Origin: Halopiger aswanensis
GTDB lineage: Archaea > Halobacteriota > Halobacteria > Halobacteriales > Natrialbaceae
DNA: 64,000 nt
NCBI RefSeq assembly: GCF_003610195.1
Contig: NZ_RAPO01000002.1
Location: forward strand, 930,001 to 994,000
Direction: 5' to 3'
Shown here: positions 42,667 through 50,270 of the stretch, piece by piece
How the letters are laid out: each line of letters starts with the position of its first letter
Position numbering within the stretch: position 1 is the stretch's first letter
The notes under the pieces: generated by a model
The model's input: the letters and a program-made list of their open reading frames with translations, nothing else
What the model was told of the DNA's origin: nothing
The model's database searches: none
Made by a program: the position numbers and the translations under genes

Positions 42667-44496
42667 ATGCCAGCAGACAATCAGAGCAAGGAGTATCTAT
42701 CGCGACGGAAGATGTTGGCCCTGACCGGTGCAGCGGGCGCAGCAACGATCGCAGGCTGTTCCGGGGGGAACGGAAACGGCGACGATCCCGACGACGTCCT
42801 CGGTAGTAATACGGAAGAAATCGAAGCCGAGATCCCCGAGAACTACGAGGAGGAGATGCACGAGGCGAACCCGGGGAGTTCAGCGAATCCGTACAACGGA
42901 GAGTATATCTTCAACGAGTACCACCAACTCTGGAACGGCGGCGACATGCAGGAGACCTGCTTCGAGTACCTCGCCGTCTACAACACGGAACGCGGGGAGT
43001 ACATCCCCCGCGTCGCCGAGGACTGGACCGTCGACGAGAATAACAACGTCGAGGTGCAACTCAGCGAAGACTACGGCTGGCACGACGGCTCCGACATCAC
43101 GGCCGAGGACTTCGCAGCCAGAATCCGGATGGACGGCTACATGCAGATGGGGATCGAGCAGTACATCGATCCCGACGAGGGCGTCCGCGCCGTCGACGAC
43201 TACACGCTGGAGATCGAACCCCGCGACGAGTACACCGACCTCGAGCAGGGCCTGTGGGAGGCCCAGTGGGCCGAGACGCTGCTGACGGTCTCCGCGGAGC
43301 AGTACGGCGACTTCCTCGAGCAGTTCGAAGAAGCGAGCTCCGAGGAGGAACAGCAGTCGGTTCAAGAAGACGTGATCGGCTTCGAGCCCCAGTGGAACGA
43401 AGTCAAGTACTCGGGGCCGTTCTTCTACGCGGAAGCGAACGAACAGTACGCGGACCGGCTGCCGAATCCGAACCACCCGATCGCGCAGGATTGGGAGTTC
43501 TTCCTCCGCGTCGGCATCTACGAGGAAGAGGAGGGACTGCGGTCGGGCGACGTCGACTGGCTCCACAACGACCCGACCCTCGAGGACCTGCCGGAGAAGT
43601 ACGACGAACCGCCGGTGTCCTACTCGGGCCAGACGCTCGCGATCATCTTCGGCGGCGAGGACGAGTACATTCGGGACTACCCCGAAGTTCGCCAAGCGAT
43701 CGCGTACGCGGTCGACATGCCGAACGTCACCGAAGTGACCTCGCCCGGAACGCCGGTCGACGAGTACTCCGGCGGCATCGACTCCGGCTACATCGAGAAC
43801 TTCGTCTCGGAGGACGTGCTCGACGCGATGCCCAACTACGCACCCCAGGACACCGACCGTGCGGCCGAACTGCTCGAGGAGGTCGGCTTCTCCCGCAACG
43901 GTGACGACATGTGGGAGACGCCCGACGGCGACCTGTGGACGCTGAACTTCCCGGTCGGGGACTGGTTCGAGACCCACTCGGAGATGGTGTACAATAACCT
44001 CGCCGAGTTCGGGATCGACGTCGACTGGTACGTCCAGGAGATGCCGACCTGGCAGGCCGAAACCCAGAACGACCTCGCCTACGACCTGACCATCCACCTC
44101 AACTACGGGATGGCCCGCGAGTACCACGCGCACTCGGACCTGTACGAGGAGATGTACAGCACCACCCGCGGGATCTTCACGACCGACCGCGACCTCTTCG
44201 CCGAAGAGGTCGAGGTGCCGGAGGTCGGCAACCCCGACGGCGACACGGTCACGATCAACATCCCCGAGGAACTCGAGGCGCTCTCGACGGCCGACACCGA
44301 CGAAGCGGTCCAAGAGCACGCGAGCAATCTCGCCTGGGTGCACAACCAGCTCCTCCCCGCCGCGATGGTCTTCCCGTGGAGCGAACACTACTGGGTTAAC
44401 GCCGGCGAGTGGGACTTCGACCTCGAGACCGACGACTGGCTGACCTCGAACCGCATCACGCACTACCTGCTCCAGAACGACCTCGCACCGGAATAA
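42667..44496 (+). CDS. Family 5 (Opp/Dpp-type) extracellular solute-binding lipoprotein, copy 2
   Basis: 609 residues. Tat motif SRRKMLALTG, lipobox IAGC and an Asn/Gly/Asp linker. Mature part collinear with copy 1: FNEYHQLWNGGDMQETCFEYLAVYNTERGEYIPRVAEDWTVDENNNVEVQLSEDYGWHDGSDITAEDF, HPIAQDWEFFLRVGIYEEEEGLRSGDVDW, YPEVRQAIAYAVDMPNVTEV, MPTWQAETQNDLAYDLTIHLNYG. By eye it is clearly paralogous to 7927-9852 along its full length, but more diverged than the xacE and xacF pairs. It lies near the Opp ATPases and probably delivers xylan-derived oligosaccharides to the fused permease; ligand identity is inference. Confidence 0.9.
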   Translation: MPADNQSKEYLSRRKMLALTGAAGAATIAGCSGGNGNGDDPDDVLGSNTEEIEAEIPENYEEEMHEANPGSSANPYNGEYIFNEYHQLWNGGDMQETCFEYLAVYNTERGEYIPRVAEDWTVDENNNVEVQLSEDYGWHDGSDITAEDFAARIRMDGYMQMGIEQYIDPDEGVRAVDDYTLEIEPRDEYTDLEQGLWEAQWAETLLTVSAEQYGDFLEQFEEASSEEEQQSVQEDVIGFEPQWNEVKYSGPFFYAEANEQYADRLPNPNHPIAQDWEFFLRVGIYEEEEGLRSGDVDWLHNDPTLEDLPEKYDEPPVSYSGQTLAIIFGGEDEYIRDYPEVRQAIAYAVDMPNVTEVTSPGTPVDEYSGGIDSGYIENFVSEDVLDAMPNYAPQDTDRAAELLEEVGFSRNGDDMWETPDGDLWTLNFPVGDWFETHSEMVYNNLAEFGIDVDWYVQEMPTWQAETQNDLAYDLTIHLNYGMAREYHAHSDLYEEMYSTTRGIFTTDRDLFAEEVEVPEVGNPDGDTVTINIPEELEALSTADTDEAVQEHASNLAWVHNQLLPAAMVFPWSEHYWVNAGEWDFDLETDDWLTSNRITHYLLQNDLAPE

Positions 44497-44935
44497 GACG
44501 GCGACAGACGCGAACGTAGCGAGTCGAATAGAGCCGCGACCGCGATCACTAAATCCATGTTTCATTTTTCGGGTCCCGCGTATCGTCGAGCCGTTGCTGC
44601 GTCCCCACACGCACCCCCCACGAGCGGGCAGCCAGCGTCGGCACCGATTCACTGTCCGGCGCAATATCTTCTGGTACCACTCCGTTGATTACGATTCGAC
44701 ACCTCGACTCGAGCGGGTCGTCTCGGTCGTCAACCACGAGAGTCTTGCCCCTAGCCAGACCACGTCGCCGGTGTCGTTCTGGGTAGACTATCCCGACGAC
44801 CCGTTTCCGATCGGTGCCTCGAGTCCGCAGAGAAGCGTCTAAAATGCCTGTTCCGACGAGACGTGGGATCGGTGACGGCGCACGATTACGCCCAGCAATC
44901 AGAAATGAGGGCTACCGATACCGAATCGCAGTGAG
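44497..44935. other. 439-nt convergent spacer without a supported gene
   Basis: Between the ends of the binding protein and xacE copy 2. A 62-codon minus-strand frame (44549-44737) has some coding-like composition but no recognisable family and could be a decayed gene remnant. Nothing else visible. Confidence 0.4.
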
Positions 44936-45823
44936 TTATACTTCGACGACGGTGTTCGAGAGCGTCCCGATGTCCTCGACGCCGATTTCGATCAGATCGC
45001 CTTCCCGAAGCGTGAAGTCGTCGTCCGGAACGAGCGAGGTCCCCGTCAGTAGCACCGAGACATCGGGAACGGCGTTGTGGCTGGTGTAGCAGTTGACGAG
45101 TTCCTCGACCGAGCGCACCATCTTCCCCGTATTCGTCGAGTCGTCGTAGAGCACCTCACCGTCTCGGCTGATCGTCATCCACATCTCCAGATCGTGGGGG
45201 TCGTCGACCGAATCGGCCGAACGAACGCAGGGACCGATCGCACAGCAGCGGTCGTAGACCTTCGCCTGCGGGAGGTAGAGCGGGTTGCGGCCCTCGATCG
45301 AGCGGCTGCTCATGTCGTTACCGATCGTGTAGCCGACGATCTCCCCGTCCGACAGCACGACGCCCAGCTCCGGCTCGGGCACGTCCCACTCCGAATCCGC
45401 GCGGATGCCGACCCGCTCTGCCGGGCCCACCGTTCGGCTCGGCGTCGCCTTAAAGAAGACCTCCGGGCGCTCGCTGTCGTAGACGTCGATGTACATGTCC
45501 GCCATCGAGCTCTCGGCCTTGCGCGCCTCCTCGCTAATGCGGTAGGTGACACCGGCTGCCCACACCTCACCGGTCGAGATCGGTGCCGACACGGCGCCGT
45601 CGCCGTCGCGCTCCGTATCCAGCACGTCGGGCGAGAGCACGTCCGCGCCGTCGAGTAGTCGCTCCGCGACGCGGTCGAGCGAACTATCGGCGATCGTCGC
45701 AGCAGTAAAGAGATCCTCGAGCGTTCGGAGTTGCGGTTTCGCCGCAGTCAGATCGTACAGTCCATCCGTAGTCTTCACTGCAAGGCGAGGAGTCCCCTCC
45801 TCGCGAAGCTGGTAATAACGCAT
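44936..45823 (-). CDS. xacE: Fumarylacetoacetate hydrolase-family protein, 2-keto-3-deoxypentonate dehydratase (copy 2)
   Basis: 295 residues, paralogue of 6915-7787. From VWAAGVTYRISEEARKAESSMADMYIDVYDSERPEVFFKATPSRTVGP through EWDVPEPELGVVLSDGEIVGYTIGNDMSSRSIEGRNPLYLPQAKVYDRCC to the C-terminal TLSNTVVEV the two are almost identical; differences cluster near residues 50-75, where copy 2 has a small insertion (DVLDTERDGDG). The metal ligands of the FAH fold are conserved. It diverges from xacF copy 2, so this copy pair is a compact dehydratase/dehydrogenase unit. ATG 45823 matches the start of copy 1; an ATG at 45868 would add an unconserved 15 residues. Confidence 0.9.
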   Translation of the reverse strand: MRYYQLREEGTPRLAVKTTDGLYDLTAAKPQLRTLEDLFTAATIADSSLDRVAERLLDGADVLSPDVLDTERDGDGAVSAPISTGEVWAAGVTYRISEEARKAESSMADMYIDVYDSERPEVFFKATPSRTVGPAERVGIRADSEWDVPEPELGVVLSDGEIVGYTIGNDMSSRSIEGRNPLYLPQAKVYDRCCAIGPCVRSADSVDDPHDLEMWMTISRDGEVLYDDSTNTGKMVRSVEELVNCYTSHNAVPDVSVLLTGTSLVPDDDFTLREGDLIEIGVEDIGTLSNTVVEV

Positions 45824-45969
45824 GTCGGTACTACCATTTCGCTCGTCCGTCTTAGCTCTGGTGTTCATTTCGAGTTACGACTACCGCTCACGAACTCGAG
45901 TCGGAGCGGAACGGTCTGATAGTCCGTGCCAATACATGCCATACGAAAATCCCGCAGGGATCACAAGAA

Positions 45970-45978
45970 TCGTATAGG
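45970..45978 (+). promoter_or_regulatory. TATA-like element of aldehyde dehydrogenase copy 2
   Basis: TCGTATAGG, 21-29 nt before GTG 45999, within AAGAATCGTATA, which differs by one base from the promoter core of copy 1. It supports the GTG start and shows retention of the promoter after duplication. Confidence 0.55.
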
Positions 45979-45998
45979 ATGACCGTGAAAGAACACGT

Positions 45999-47447
45999 GT
46001 GACCGAACGCTACCAAAACTACGTCGGCGGAAGTTGGACGGACTCCGAGACAGGCGAAACGTTCGAAACGGAAGACCCGGCCGCTCCCGCGGAAGTGGTC
46101 GCCGAGTACCAGCAGTCCAGCGCCGAGGACGCCAACGCGGCCGTAGAGGCTGCCGCGGCCGCCGAAGAGGAGTGGGCCACCACGCCCGCTCCCGAGCGCG
46201 GTGCGATCCTGCGCGAGGCCGGCTCGATTCTGGCCGACCGCAAGGAGGAACTGACGGAACTGCTCACGCGCGAAGAGGGTAAGACCCACGCCGAAGCCGG
46301 CGGCGAGGTCCAGCGCGCGATCGACATTTTCTACTACTACGCCGAGAAGACCCGCGACCTCGGCGGTAACGTCAAAAGCGCCAGCGGCCCGCGCACGAAC
46401 CTCTACACGGTCGATGAGCCCGTCGGCGTCGCTGCGCTCATCACCCCGTGGAACTACCCCATCGCCATCCCGGCCTGGAAGATCGCCCCCGCGCTCGCGA
46501 CCGGGAACACGATCGTCCTCAACCCGGCGTCGGTCGCCCCCGGCGTCGCGCTCGAGATCTTCAAGGCGCTCGACGAAGCCGGCATCCCGGACGGCGCCGC
46601 CAACGTCGTCACCGGGCCCGGCAGCACGGTCGGCGACGCGATCATGACCCACGACGAGGTCGACGCCGTCTCCTTCACCGGCTCGAGCGAAGTCGGCGAG
46701 ATGGTTTACGACAAGGCGACCGACGACGGCAAGCGCGTCCAGACGGAACTCGGCGGCAAGAACCCGACCGTCGTCACCGACAGCGCCGACGTCGACGAAG
46801 CCGCGGAAATCGTCGCCAACGGCGCCTTCGGCGTCACCGGCCAGGCCTGTACCGCCTGTTCCCGTGCCATCGTCCACACGGACGTCTACGACGAGTTCGT
46901 CGACGCCGTCGTCGAGCAGGCCGAATCCATCGAGATCGGCCCCGGCGACGAGTACGACATGGGTCCGCAGGTCACCGAGAGCGAACTCGAGGGGACGCTC
47001 GACTACATCGAGATCGCCGAGAACGAAGGCGCCACCCTCGCGACGGGCGGCGGCCAGCCCGAGGGCGACCGCTTCGGTGACGGCTACTACGTCGAGCCGA
47101 CGGTCTTCACCGACGTCGAGAACGACTACCGCATCGCCCAGGAGGAAGTCTTCGGGCCGGTCCTCGCAGTGATCGAAGTCGAGGACTTCGAGGACGGCCT
47201 CGAGACGGCCAACGACGTCCAGTACGGCCTTTCGGCCAGTATCGTCACCGACGATCACACCGAAGCCGAGCGCTTCGTCCGCGAGGTCGAAGCCGGCGTC
47301 GCGAAGGTCAACGACAAGACCACCGGGCTCGAACTCCACGTCCCCTTCGGCGGGTTCAAGCGCTCCTCGAGCGAGACCTGGCGGGAGCAGGGCGACGCGG
47401 GTATCGACTTCTACACCATCGAAAAGACCGTCTACGACGGCTTCTAA
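45999..47447 (+). CDS. xacF: 2-oxoglutarate semialdehyde dehydrogenase, aldehyde dehydrogenase family (copy 2)
   Basis: 482 residues, same length as copy 1 (10133-11581) and collinear without gaps. Motifs: TPWNYPIAIPAWKIAPALATGNTIVLNPAS, FTGSSEVGE, ELGGKNPTVV (general base), GQACTACSR (catalytic Cys). Notable substitutions against copy 1 are KPAE to NPAS in the coenzyme-binding loop and Ser to Ala before the catalytic Cys. The Lys of KPAE normally contacts the adenosine ribose or phosphate, so cofactor preference may differ between copies. The start is GTG, supported by alignment to copy 1 and by TATA spacing. It probably makes 2-oxoglutarate in pentose breakdown. Confidence 0.92.
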   Translation: MTERYQNYVGGSWTDSETGETFETEDPAAPAEVVAEYQQSSAEDANAAVEAAAAAEEEWATTPAPERGAILREAGSILADRKEELTELLTREEGKTHAEAGGEVQRAIDIFYYYAEKTRDLGGNVKSASGPRTNLYTVDEPVGVAALITPWNYPIAIPAWKIAPALATGNTIVLNPASVAPGVALEIFKALDEAGIPDGAANVVTGPGSTVGDAIMTHDEVDAVSFTGSSEVGEMVYDKATDDGKRVQTELGGKNPTVVTDSADVDEAAEIVANGAFGVTGQACTACSRAIVHTDVYDEFVDAVVEQAESIEIGPGDEYDMGPQVTESELEGTLDYIEIAENEGATLATGGGQPEGDRFGDGYYVEPTVFTDVENDYRIAQEEVFGPVLAVIEVEDFEDGLETANDVQYGLSASIVTDDHTEAERFVREVEAGVAKVNDKTTGLELHVPFGGFKRSSSETWREQGDAGIDFYTIEKTVYDGF

Positions 47448-47483
47448 GGCCGGAGACGAGTAGTCGGTTTCACGTCGTCGCTC

Positions 47484-47493
47484 ATTTCTTTTT
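47484..47493 (+). terminator. T-rich candidate terminator after xacF copy 2
   Basis: A TTTCTTTTT run about 37 nt after the stop of xacF copy 2. Archaeal termination commonly uses such T-tracts in the non-template strand. No hairpin precedes it. Confidence 0.35.
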
Positions 47494-47592
47494 GGTACAG
47501 ATCCGTTCTGTAAGAGTGAACGTTGGATATCTCTCGAGCGCCGAGTAAAACTGTCGGGTCGTAGTCACGTGCGACGGCGCAACATGCCAAAC

Positions 47593-47601
47593 GTGATATA
47601 C
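47593..47601 (+). promoter_or_regulatory. TATA box of the xylonate dehydratase gene
   Basis: GTGATATAC, 24-32 nt before ATG 47625; leaderless arrangement. Confidence 0.5.
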
Positions 47602-47624
47602 CCCGACGCGTATGCATTGATCGT

Positions 47625-48860
47625 ATGCCGAACTATCGGACATTGCGAGATCCGAACGCAGAGTACACGATGCGGGACCTGTCCTCGGAGACGATGGGTC
47701 TCGAGGCCGACCGCGGACCGCGCGACGTCGAGATCACGGACGTCCAGACGACGATGGTCGACGGGAACTACCCGTGGATCCTCGTGCGCGTCTACACGGA
47801 CGCCGGCATCGTCGGCAACGGCGAGTGTTACTGGGGCGGCGGCGACGACGCGATCATGCAGCGGATGGCGCCCTTTATTATCGGCGAGAACCCGCTGGAC
47901 ATCGATCGCCTCTACGAGCACATGATCCAGAAGATGTCCGGCGAGGGCTCGATCTCGGGCAAAACGATCTCCGCCATCTCGGGCATCGAGATCGCCCTCC
48001 ACGACATCGCCGGGAAGATCCTCGACGTGCCGGCCTACCAGCTCGTCGGCGGTAAGTACCGCGACGACGTTCGCATCTACTGCGACCTCCACACCGAAGA
48101 CGAAGCCAACCCGACCGCCTGCGCCGACGAGGGCGAGCGCGTCGTCGAGGAACTCGGCTACGACGCCATCAAGTTCGACCTCGACGTTCCCTCGGGCCAC
48201 GAAGTCGACCGCGCGAACCGCCACCTGCGCAACCCCGAAATCGACCACAAGGTCCAAATCGTCAAGGAAGTCACCGAGCGCGTCGGCGACCGCGCGGACG
48301 TCGCCTTCGACTGCCACTGGGCCTTCAGTTCCGGCAGCGCCCACCGCCTCGCCGAGGCTCTCGAGGAGTACGACGTCTGGTGGCTCGAGGACCCCGTCCC
48401 GCCGGAGAACCACGACGTCCAGCGGGAGGTCACCCAGCACACGACGACGCCGATCGCCACCGGCGAGAACGTCTACCGAACCCACGGCCAGCGCCGCCTG
48501 CTCGAGGAGCAGGCCGTCGACATCATCGCGCCGGACCTGCCCCGCGTGGGCGGTATCCGCGAGACGGTGAAGATCGCGAACCTCGCGGATCTCTACTACA
48601 TCCCGGTCGCGATGCACAACGTCTCGTCGCCGATCGGCACCATGGCCTCCGCGCAGGCCGCCTGTGCCATCCCGAACTCGCTGGCCGTCGAGTACCACAG
48701 CTACCAGCTGGGCTGGTGGGAGGACCTCGTCGAGGAGGACAACCTTATCGAGAACGGGCGCATGGAAGTGCCCGAAAAGCCCGGGCTCGGCCTGACGCTC
48801 GACTTCGACGCCGTCGAGGAACACATGGTCGAGGGCGAAACGCTGTTCGACGAGGCGTAA
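47625..48860 (+). CDS. xacD: D-xylonate dehydratase, enolase superfamily (mandelate racemase/muconate-lactonising type)
   Basis: 411 residues. The N-terminus MPNYRTLRDPNAEYTMRDLSSETMG followed by RDVEITDVQTTMVDGNYPWILVRVYTDAG is the haloarchaeal XacD pattern. Enolase-superfamily features: capping domain to about residue 150, YDAIKFDLD with the general-base region, metal ligands in VAFDCHW (Asp), WLEDPVPPEN (Glu) and TGENVY (Glu), then the His/Asp region AMHNVSSPIGTMASAQAAC. It removes water from xylonate or arabinonate to give 2-keto-3-deoxypentonate. Pairs functionally with xacA, xacE and xacF in the same window. Its own promoter lies upstream, and a series of hairpins follows its stop codon. 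Confidence 0.92.
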   Translation: MPNYRTLRDPNAEYTMRDLSSETMGLEADRGPRDVEITDVQTTMVDGNYPWILVRVYTDAGIVGNGECYWGGGDDAIMQRMAPFIIGENPLDIDRLYEHMIQKMSGEGSISGKTISAISGIEIALHDIAGKILDVPAYQLVGGKYRDDVRIYCDLHTEDEANPTACADEGERVVEELGYDAIKFDLDVPSGHEVDRANRHLRNPEIDHKVQIVKEVTERVGDRADVAFDCHWAFSSGSAHRLAEALEEYDVWWLEDPVPPENHDVQREVTQHTTTPIATGENVYRTHGQRRLLEEQAVDIIAPDLPRVGGIRETVKIANLADLYYIPVAMHNVSSPIGTMASAQAACAIPNSLAVEYHSYQLGWWEDLVEEDNLIENGRMEVPEKPGLGLTLDFDAVEEHMVEGETLFDEA

Positions 48861-48873
48861 CGGCATCGAGTTC

Positions 48874-49013
48874 GCGAATCGCTGATTCGCGGTATTCGAC
48901 GCGGAAGCCGACGTCGACTCCACGGAGCACCGCTCCGTTCGGCTCAGCGTCTCGAATTACACCATAGTCGTCGCTCATTTCAGTTTTCGGCCGGTGGAAC
49001 GCGGTTTCCACCG
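48874..49013. repeat. Array of three perfect hairpins downstream of xacD
   Basis: GCGAATC-gct-GATTCGC (48874-48890), ACGGAGC-acc-GCTCCGT (48922-48938) and CGGTGGAA-cgcggt-TTCCACCG (48992-49013). Stems are 7, 7 and 8 bp without mismatch and different in sequence, and the first two start 48 nt apart. A T-rich tail follows the third, so part could act as terminator or 3'-end stabiliser. The stem and loop sizes resemble the in-frame palindromic units of the formate dehydrogenase genes (8-bp stem, 3-nt loop). Confidence 0.6.
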
Positions 49014-49339
49014 TCGTTTTCCGAGTCGATCGATTCCGAAGACCAGCGACCGCACCGAACGGTCAGTTCTGCTCTCAGCGTTCTGGATCGATAGGGTACT
49101 CTGGATCGATACACAATAGCAACTACTCCTCGAGAATTACTTTCATTCATACAGAACATCCCGTCAGTCAATTACAGTAGTGAAAGGCAGCATCGAAGGA
49201 AACGGGAAACTGAAGAAACAGCCGGTATTCGTCGGTTCCAAACCGTTGGCTCGCTCGCAGGTGGGGCAGTAACGAAACGGGAGGACGACGAATCACAGCC
49301 GATACTCTCGATCGAATAACTGTGGAGAGGGCATATAAT

Positions 49340-49361
49340 ATTACACGAGTACGCTCGTAAT
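49340..49361. repeat. 22-bp palindrome, ATTACA-N10-TGTAAT family, copy C1
   Basis: Left arm ATTACA, right arm CGTAAT, centre GTAC, with an inner CGAG/CTCG pairing. One mismatch in the right arm. The flank TAATCCAC equals that of the copy at 11882. Confidence 0.6.
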
Positions 49362-49394
49362 CCACTACCAGATATCGGCCAAATACAGAGATAT

Positions 49395-49416
49395 ATTACA
49401 CTCGTACTACTGTAAT
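49395..49416. repeat. 22-bp palindrome, ATTACA-N10-TGTAAT family, copy C2
   Basis: Arms ATTACA and TGTAAT with central GTAC, 55 bp after copy C1 (about five helical turns), so the two could be bound on the same DNA face. Confidence 0.7.
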
Positions 49417-49760
49417 TGCAGTCGGTGACGGGAGCTGCTATAGAATCAAAGATCGCAGAACTAGCGACTGTTTCTATATCACAGAATCCTGTTTAGGAAT
49501 AGGACCGAGCACGGGTACTACGCAACACAGTGTGGATTGATTGCGAGACAGTCGGGAAAGCACTACGTAAGCGATCAGGAGAACGGACTTCCGTCACGGA
49601 AACGACGGGTAGCCGTCGAATCGAGCAGAAGAAGAAGAAAAAGAACAGTGAGCAGACCATCGTCTCTGTAGACGCTGCCCTCGAGGAATCTCACGTCAGG
49701 ACGAAGCGGGCCGTGCTCGCGGGGTTCGAACGAAAAGCCGTCAGCGCCGCTCCCGCAGCG

Positions 49761-50126
49761 TTACGCTTCCATGTGTCCCTTCGAATCCCAGATCGAAGTC
49801 ACCATATCGGCGAAGACCTCGGTTCGAACCGGGTAGCCGCTGTCGCCCGTCTGCTCGAGCGGGCTGTTGCCGACGTTCGTGGTGAAATCCTCGGTGTAGG
49901 CCCAGTCGAGCAGCGAGTCGCGGACGTCGATCGTGATCGTGTTGTCGTCGTCGGTCGGCAACCAGGCGGCCGCGCTCTGTCGATCGTCGTACTCGAGGGT
50001 GTACGTCTCGCCGCCGATCAGTTCGACGACCGCGTCCATCGGGCCGATCTCGATCCGCGCGTCGTCGTCCTCGAGGTAGAGGGTGCCGTTCTCGACTGCC
50101 GCCTCGTATCGCGTTCGGTCCGTCAT
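49761..50126 (-). CDS. Conserved-looking small acidic protein of unknown function
   Basis: 121 residues from ATG 50126 (MTDRTRYEAAVENGTLYLEDDDARIEIGPMDAVVELIGGETYTLEYDD), ending SIWDSKGHMEA. It is acidic and soluble, mostly beta-strand in the first half, with no cysteines and no known motif. GGATATATCACC (about 50145-50156) reads as a TATA element on the minus strand, correctly spaced, so the gene appears expressed. Divergent from the MATE transporter gene. Function not recognised. Confidence 0.7.
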   Translation of the reverse strand: MTDRTRYEAAVENGTLYLEDDDARIEIGPMDAVVELIGGETYTLEYDDRQSAAAWLPTDDDNTITIDVRDSLLDWAYTEDFTTNVGNSPLEQTGDSGYPVRTEVFADMVTSIWDSKGHMEA

Positions 50127-50270
50127 TGTGTGCCCGTATGGCACGGGGACGGATATATCACCACGGTTTCCCTCGAGTCGTTCCGGTCGCCGGGCCGCGG
50201 ACGAAACGGAAGTCCTTGCCGGCTCACGATCACCTATGACCGACCGATCGAAACGGGGTGCGTGACTGTC

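Larger units (their letters stand above)
48861..49760. other. 900-nt spacer with hairpin array and two 22-bp palindromes
   Basis: No supported gene; three short minus-strand frames lack conserved features. Content from left to right: three perfect hairpins at 48874-48890, 48922-48938 and 48992-49013, the last followed by TCGTTTT; an AT-rich middle; two ATTACA-N10-TGTAAT-type palindromes at 49340-49361 and 49395-49416; and the 17-mer GAAAAAGAACAGTGAGC at 49637-49653, shared with the 11.6-kb spacer. It marks the boundary between the sugar island and ordinary genes. Confidence 0.55.

Noticed and set aside
44549-44737. 62-codon minus-strand frame between binding protein 2 and xacE 2
   Set aside because: Some coding character but no family, start signal or neighbour logic; mentioned only as a possible remnant.
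48980-49365. Two minus-strand frames of 63 and 65 codons in the 49-kb spacer
   Set aside because: They run through hairpins and palindromes, with no conserved feature and no suitable promoter.
49530-50270. Upstream extension of the MATE frame, beginning with a Lys-rich stretch
   Set aside because: It crosses a spacer and the opposite-strand small gene and shows no transporter features; MATE conservation begins after GTG 50271.
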